Below are positions 60,066-64,000 of a stretch of DNA of 64,000 nucleotides, piece after piece. Where the stretch lies: the NCBI GenBank assembly GCA_036417435.1, contig CM070907.1, positions 61,302,001 to 61,366,000 on the forward strand, read 5' to 3'. The notes beneath the pieces are model-generated. The model was not told the DNA's origin and did no database searches. It saw only the letters and a program-made list of their open reading frames with translations. Position 1 is the stretch's first letter, and the number at the start of each line of letters is the position of its first letter. Position numbers and translations under genes: made by a program. The stretch is from Inia geoffrensis (taxonomy: Eukaryota > Chordata > Mammalia > Artiodactyla > Iniidae).

Positions 60066-60110
60066 GAAGGTGATGATGGTGATAATGATGAAGATGATGG
60101 TAGTGGTGAT
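60066..60110. repeat. Imperfect (GAT)n trinucleotide repeat
   Basis: GATGATGGTGATAATGATG-type units between the L2 and the MIR. Confidence 0.8.
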
Positions 60111-60335
60111 AACTCACATGTACATATTTACTCTGTGGCAGGCGCTGTTCTAAGCATTTCCTACATATCCATCATATCAATTTCCTTAACCCTCACAACA
60201 GCTCTATGAGGTAAGAACACATACATGCCCATTTTATAGAGAACACTGGGGCAAAGGCAGGTTCAATACTTGTCCAAGGTTCCACTGCTAATATATGGCA
60301 AAGCCAGGAATTAAACCCAGGCAATCTGGCTTAAG
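60110..60335 (-). mobile_element. MIR SINE
   Basis: Antisense MIR: 'ggcaggcgctgttctaagc', 'ccctcacaacagctctatgagg', 'aattaaacccaggcaatctgg'. Confidence 0.85.
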
Positions 60336-60339
60336 GGTC

Positions 60340-60635
60340 AGCTTTCCTAACCATGACATATTAAGTGAATTTACAGTTTATCTTCACTGAAATGGGGAGC
60401 CATTCCTCAGCTTTGAATTGAGGAATATTGTTTCACCATCACTCCTGTACCCCAGGAGTGCATACAGCTAGAGAGAATATAGATAATATGCAAGAGGCAT
60501 GTGCTATTGCCAGCCTCACTAACAGCCTCCCAAGTTGAATCGATCCCTTTAGAGATGCTCCTCAGAAGGCAGCACCACTCCTCATGGTTGCTGAAGTTTT
60601 CCATCCCAGCTCATGTCATTCACCTGCTCTGAAAA
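60340..60635. other. Intronic sequence, no feature seen
   Basis: No exon or repeat recognised. Confidence 0.35.
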
Positions 60636-60639
60636 CTGT

Positions 60640-60870
60640 CATGGGACGAACACTGGGTTTAGACTTGAGAAGGCCACAATTCAAATCTTGGTGCCATGAT
60701 TTACCAACTCTATGACCTTGGGTAAGTTACTTAACCCCTTTGAGCTTCAGTCTCCTCATTATGCAACTAAGATAGTAACCCTTATTTTGCTGGGTTGCTG
60801 TAAGGATTAAGGTAATGCAAATAAAGTACTCAACACACCTGGCACGTTGGGTAGGTACATATCCATTATC
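60640..60870 (+). mobile_element. MIR SINE
   Basis: Sense MIR: 'ctatgaccttgggtaagttac', 'gcttcagtctcctcattatg', 'ctgtaaggattaaggtaatg'. Confidence 0.85.
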
Positions 60871-60874
60871 TATT

Positions 60875-61855
60875 AAATGAGGACTTCCAAATGGCTTTTA
60901 TCAGCAATAATAAAACCAAAGGATAGATTTGGTATAAGATTGTCTTGGCATAAGAGTAGCTAAGAACTACACATTTAACTGAATTGTTAATTGTGAAAAA
61001 AATACAAAGGGCTGACCCAGTGGGAAAGGGCTAGATAATTGGCACCGGATTTCAATTAAAATTAGTCAGGTGCAGAACACTGGGGACTGTTTCAAGCAAA
61101 TTACTTCACAGTTGGGGGTCTTGCTGGTATGTAGCAGGGGGCAGCTGGGAAGAAACTGGGGCAGAATCCAAACAGTCTCTACTTTATTTAGAGAGAATAG
61201 GGATAGTAAAATGACCAGATATATTACCAGTGAATTAAGTCAATGTAGAAGGCTCCATCTTTTCTCAAGAGGGAAAAAAAATCTATTTTTTAATGTCCTG
61301 AAGTGATGTGATATAGTGAGATGGAAATTTGGGTTCTGTTGCTAACTCTGTCACTAACTTAACTCAGGCCAGCTAATGAGCCGCTGAAGAAAATAGAAGG
61401 TGCTGGACCCCACCATTTCTAGGGTCCCTGGTAGTTCAAAATTCAATGATTTCCATGGCTTAAAAATAACATCTCAAAGTATTTTACAGTTAGTAAACTT
61501 TTCCCACCTCGCGTTTTTTTTAACTGAACAAGGTGAGATATAAACAAACAAATGTAATAAAAGCATTTACATGTATTAAGTGATCTTTATCACATACTTG
61601 TGAAGGAAGCAAAGAAACTATAAATATCCCATTCAATCTTGACTTGTGAGCAGGCTGGCGTGGCTGGCATGGAGCATGAGAGAGAGAAAGGGGAAAATGG
61701 TGCCAGCAGAATGCCTCTTTGAGTTTAAGAAGTTTTGTCAATAAGTGGCTGGGGGAGGGTTTTACAAAGGAATTTAACACAGTTTGATTTGTGTTTGGGT
61801 AAGGATAACTATGGCAACAGTGAAAAGTTGGGGTTGGAGAACTAAGTAATCAAAA
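60875..61855. other. Intronic sequence, no supported feature
   Basis: No exon or repeat recognised. Confidence 0.4.
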
Positions 61856-61859
61856 ATAG

Positions 61860-62225
61860 GATAACAAGATGGGAGACTATTGCAATATTAAACATAGTAG
61901 ATGACGAAGGCCTGAATTAGAAAAATAAGAATGGAATTGAGGGTGGGAAATAAGTGTAGACTTGAGAGAGGACACAGAGGGAGGTTCTATACAGCTATTC
62001 TTCTCAAATACTTCTGGGAACCAAACAATTTAAATAGTATTTATAGTGTTGAGTGGATGAGAAATGGGAGATGAGAAGGTGGTTAGAGGGGTGATGATAC
62101 CGTTAATCAAAATGGGAACACAGGGTGGAAAATGGGTCTGGACGCGAGGATAGTGCATTTTGTTTTGGACATGTAGAGTTTGCTGTGTCTATTGGGCGTC
62201 TACAATTTTACAGGCCGTTGGGAAA
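61860..62225 (-). mobile_element. L2 LINE fragment, antisense
   Basis: 'gggagactattgcaatatta' and 'ttttggacatgtagagtttgc', '..tattgggcgtctacaat' match antisense L2 coding sequence. Confidence 0.6.
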
Positions 62226-62259
62226 TATCTATCTGAACCTTAGAGAAATAGTTAATTTT

Positions 62260-62389
62260 GCTCTCTCTTTTTTTTTTTTTTGGCCACATGGTACAGTATG
62301 TGGGATCCTTTTTCCCTGACCAGGGACCGAACCGTGCCCCCTGCATTGGAAGCGCAGAGTCTTAACCACTGGACCACCAGGGAAGTCCC
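62260..62389 (-). mobile_element. Short tRNA-derived SINE of an older CHR/cetartiodactyl subfamily
   Basis: Antisense: T-run, 'ggccacatggtacagtatgtgg', '..ccctgaccagggaccgaacc', '..ccactggaccaccagggaag'. A distinct, shorter body than the other CHR copies. Perfect 17-base target duplication gagaaatagttaatttt at 62243-62259 and 62390-62406. Confidence 0.92.
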
Positions 62390-62515
62390 GAGAAATAGTT
62401 AATTTTAATAATCATTTTATTCTTGGTATTTCTAAGGTAAGTACCCTGATCTGACTAGACCCAGATATAGAAGAGGCTTGCTGTACAAAATGTGGCTAAT
62501 AAGAGTACCCACTTC

Positions 62516-62712
62516 GGGCTTCCCTGGTGGCGCAGTGGTTGAGAGTCCGCCTGCCGATGCAGGGGATACGGGTTTGTGCCCCGGTCTGGGAAGATTCCAC
62601 ATGTCGCGGGGCGGCTGGGCCCGTGAGCCATGGCCGCTGAGCCTGCGCGTCCGGAGCCTGTGCTCCGCAACGGGAGAGGCCACAACGGTGAGAGGCCCGC
62701 GTACCGCAAAAA
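62516..62712 (+). mobile_element. CHR-type SINE, short subtype, very young-looking
   Basis: Full-length. Perfect 15-base target duplication aagagtacccacttc at 62501-62515 and 62713-62727. The A tail is unusually short (about 7-9 bases). CpG density is high. Confidence 0.96.
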
Positions 62713-62727
62713 AAGAGTACCCACTTC

Positions 62728-62955
62728 ACAGAGTTGGTATAGGATAGATTAGTTAGTACATTTAAAATACTTACGGCAGTTCTGGTATATAGTAAGGACG
62801 TATAATTATGAACTATTACTGACCCTTCCCCTGACACTCACAAAGTAAGAGGATGACCTGGACAAGTGTAAAATTATATCAATAAAGAATTAGCAGGCCA
62901 AGGAGAAGTGCTAAGATTATAGACATTGAAAGAGGAAGCATGGTACTCTGGAAAG
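62728..62955. other. Intronic sequence, no feature seen
   Basis: MIR-like 3' tail possible at 62730-62800 ('gcagttctggtatatagtaagg'); otherwise nothing. Confidence 0.35.
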
Positions 62956-62959
62956 CACA

Positions 62960-63105
62960 GTCCTAGGAGTTAAAGACCCGAGTGTTTGTCCCATCCTGCT
63001 CTTAGCTTATTTCACTTTGGGAAGTCCCTTTTCCTCACTGGGACTCAGTTTCTTCATCTAGAAAGAGAGCCTCACGCTAAAAACCTGAGGTCCCTTCTAG
63101 TGATT
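62960..63105 (+). mobile_element. MIR SINE, partial
   Basis: 'cctaggagttaaagacccgag', 'cactgggactcagtttcttcatc'. Confidence 0.7.
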
Positions 63106-63109
63106 AATA

Positions 63110-63670
63110 AACAGATATATTCTATGCTTAATATGTATTTTGTTGACAGCTTGAGACAAACATTCATTCAGCATTAAACTTTTCAAACACCCTCCAGCAC
63201 GTCCCAGAGTGAATGAACTATACATTGTATTTGAAGTGGAAATTTCTAGTTAAGTCCCCTTCTCCTCCGGGAGGCTGTTGTACTTGGTTTCGAGTGAAAA
63301 CACTTCTGACAGTTGTTGCATAAAAGCTCTAGACCAAAATCCTCCTGGAGCAGAGGCAAAATGAAAAACTGATATTGGATATTTACATGCCTTAGCAGTT
63401 AAAATTAACATCCCTTTTAAATTTGGCTTGCTGATGCAAAAGTAGGCATATATTAAAAAAAAAAAACAAAACCTTTAAAAATGTTTTGGTTTACCAGGAC
63501 ATTTGTAGAGGACTGATCATTTTGGAGTCTAACTGAAAATGATAAGGTGTAATTTGGCCATCCAAACCCAACTTACTACAGGCCAAAACACGATAAATAA
63601 CTTTTAGGATTCATGTGTTTTGAGTAACAAAGTAACTATCTTTATATGAATATGTAAGCAAAAATAGTTG
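63110..63670. other. AT-rich intron, no feature seen
   Basis: A-run at about 63452-63464. No exon or repeat recognised. Confidence 0.4.
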
Positions 63671-63674
63671 AAAC

Positions 63675-64000
63675 CTTATATTATATATGATATTAGTATC
63701 TCCAGCTCTGACTTTTCCCTTAAGCCTAGACTTATAAATCTGTTTGCTTACCTGATATCTCCAGTTGAATGTCCAAGATTTTTCAAACTCATCAGGCTCA
63801 AAATCAAACTCTTAATTTTTTCCTCAAAACCTGTTTCTGGGGAGTTTTTCCACTTTCAGTAAATAGTAATACCACCATCCAGCACTCAAACCACTCAACC
63901 AAGAACCTACATGCCAACCAACCTTCTCTTTCCCTCCCACCTCCTGCATATAGTCCATCAGCATGTCTGTTTCTAGCTCCAAGCAGTATTTCAATTTCAC
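63675..64000 (+). mobile_element. L2 LINE fragment, runs off the window
   Basis: Sense L2 coding region: 'tgatatctccagttgaatgtcc', 'ctcaaaatcaaactcttaat', 'cctcaaaacctgtttctggg', 'atagtccatcagcatgtctg'. Confidence 0.75.

Larger units (their letters stand above)
49656..64000 (-). other. DLG2: DLG2 intron upstream of the PDZ3 exon (partial)
   Basis: The exon for the first half of PDZ3 (carboxylate-binding loop, Gly-Leu-Gly-Phe type) should lie at higher coordinates. I did not find it before 64000, so this is taken as the 3' part of the preceding intron. Confidence 0.68.

Noticed and set aside
1..64000. CRISPR array, prokaryotic operon, phage or novel defence system
   Set aside because: Repeat classes, splice sites and composition are those of a mammalian intron; there are no regularly spaced repeats with unique spacers and no dense coding.

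Overview
The window is a stretch of mammalian nuclear genome, almost certainly from a cetacean. Twelve SINEs with the tRNA-derived head 'cttccctggtggcgcagtgg' and either a GAGGCCCGCGTACCGC-poly(A) or a CCAAAAATAAATAAAT tail are the CHR type that dominates whale and dolphin genomes. L1 3' ends of the cetartiodactyl type, L2, MIR, MER5-like, MER2-like and Tigger remnants make up most of the rest. There are no prokaryotic-style genes, operons or CRISPR arrays.

The only functional coding sequence I can support is one small exon on the minus strand at 49553-49655. It encodes 34 codons of a DLG-family third PDZ domain ([14 protein letters not shown]), which I recognise as DLG2 (PSD-93/chapsyn-110). 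It has a clean AG acceptor, a GTCAGT donor, and intron phases 0 and 1. I found no other DLG2 exon, so the window reads as about 49.5 kb of downstream intron (low coordinates) and about 14.3 kb of upstream intron (high coordinates). This fits DLG2, which is one of the largest mammalian genes. All other protein-like stretches are mobile-element remnants or a retrocopy.

Layout. 0-7.4 kb: a SINE, old L1 pieces, an L2, a GT/GA microsatellite, a young L1 3' end with an unusually long target duplication, and an internally deleted Tigger whose transposase C-terminus is still open. 7.4-20 kb: MIRs, a SINE, a long antisense L2 split by a young L1, and three more L1 3' ends. 20-36 kb: MIR/L2 background with five young SINEs. 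36-40 kb: a SINE and a decayed PHACTR-family retrocopy. 40-49.5 kb: SINE, L1, MER5-like, L2 and unique intron. 49.55-49.66 kb: the DLG2 exon. 51-56 kb: old L1 debris carrying a close inverted SINE pair, a MER2 and a SINE inside a MIR. 56-59 kb: a 5' portion of an L1 (5'UTR plus most of ORF1, antisense) sitting inside an L2. 59-64 kb: L3/L2/MIR remnants and two SINEs of different subfamilies.

Repeat family names are from memory of consensus features, not from a search. Boundaries with target-site duplications (TSDs) are accurate to a few bases; those of old repeats are approximate.
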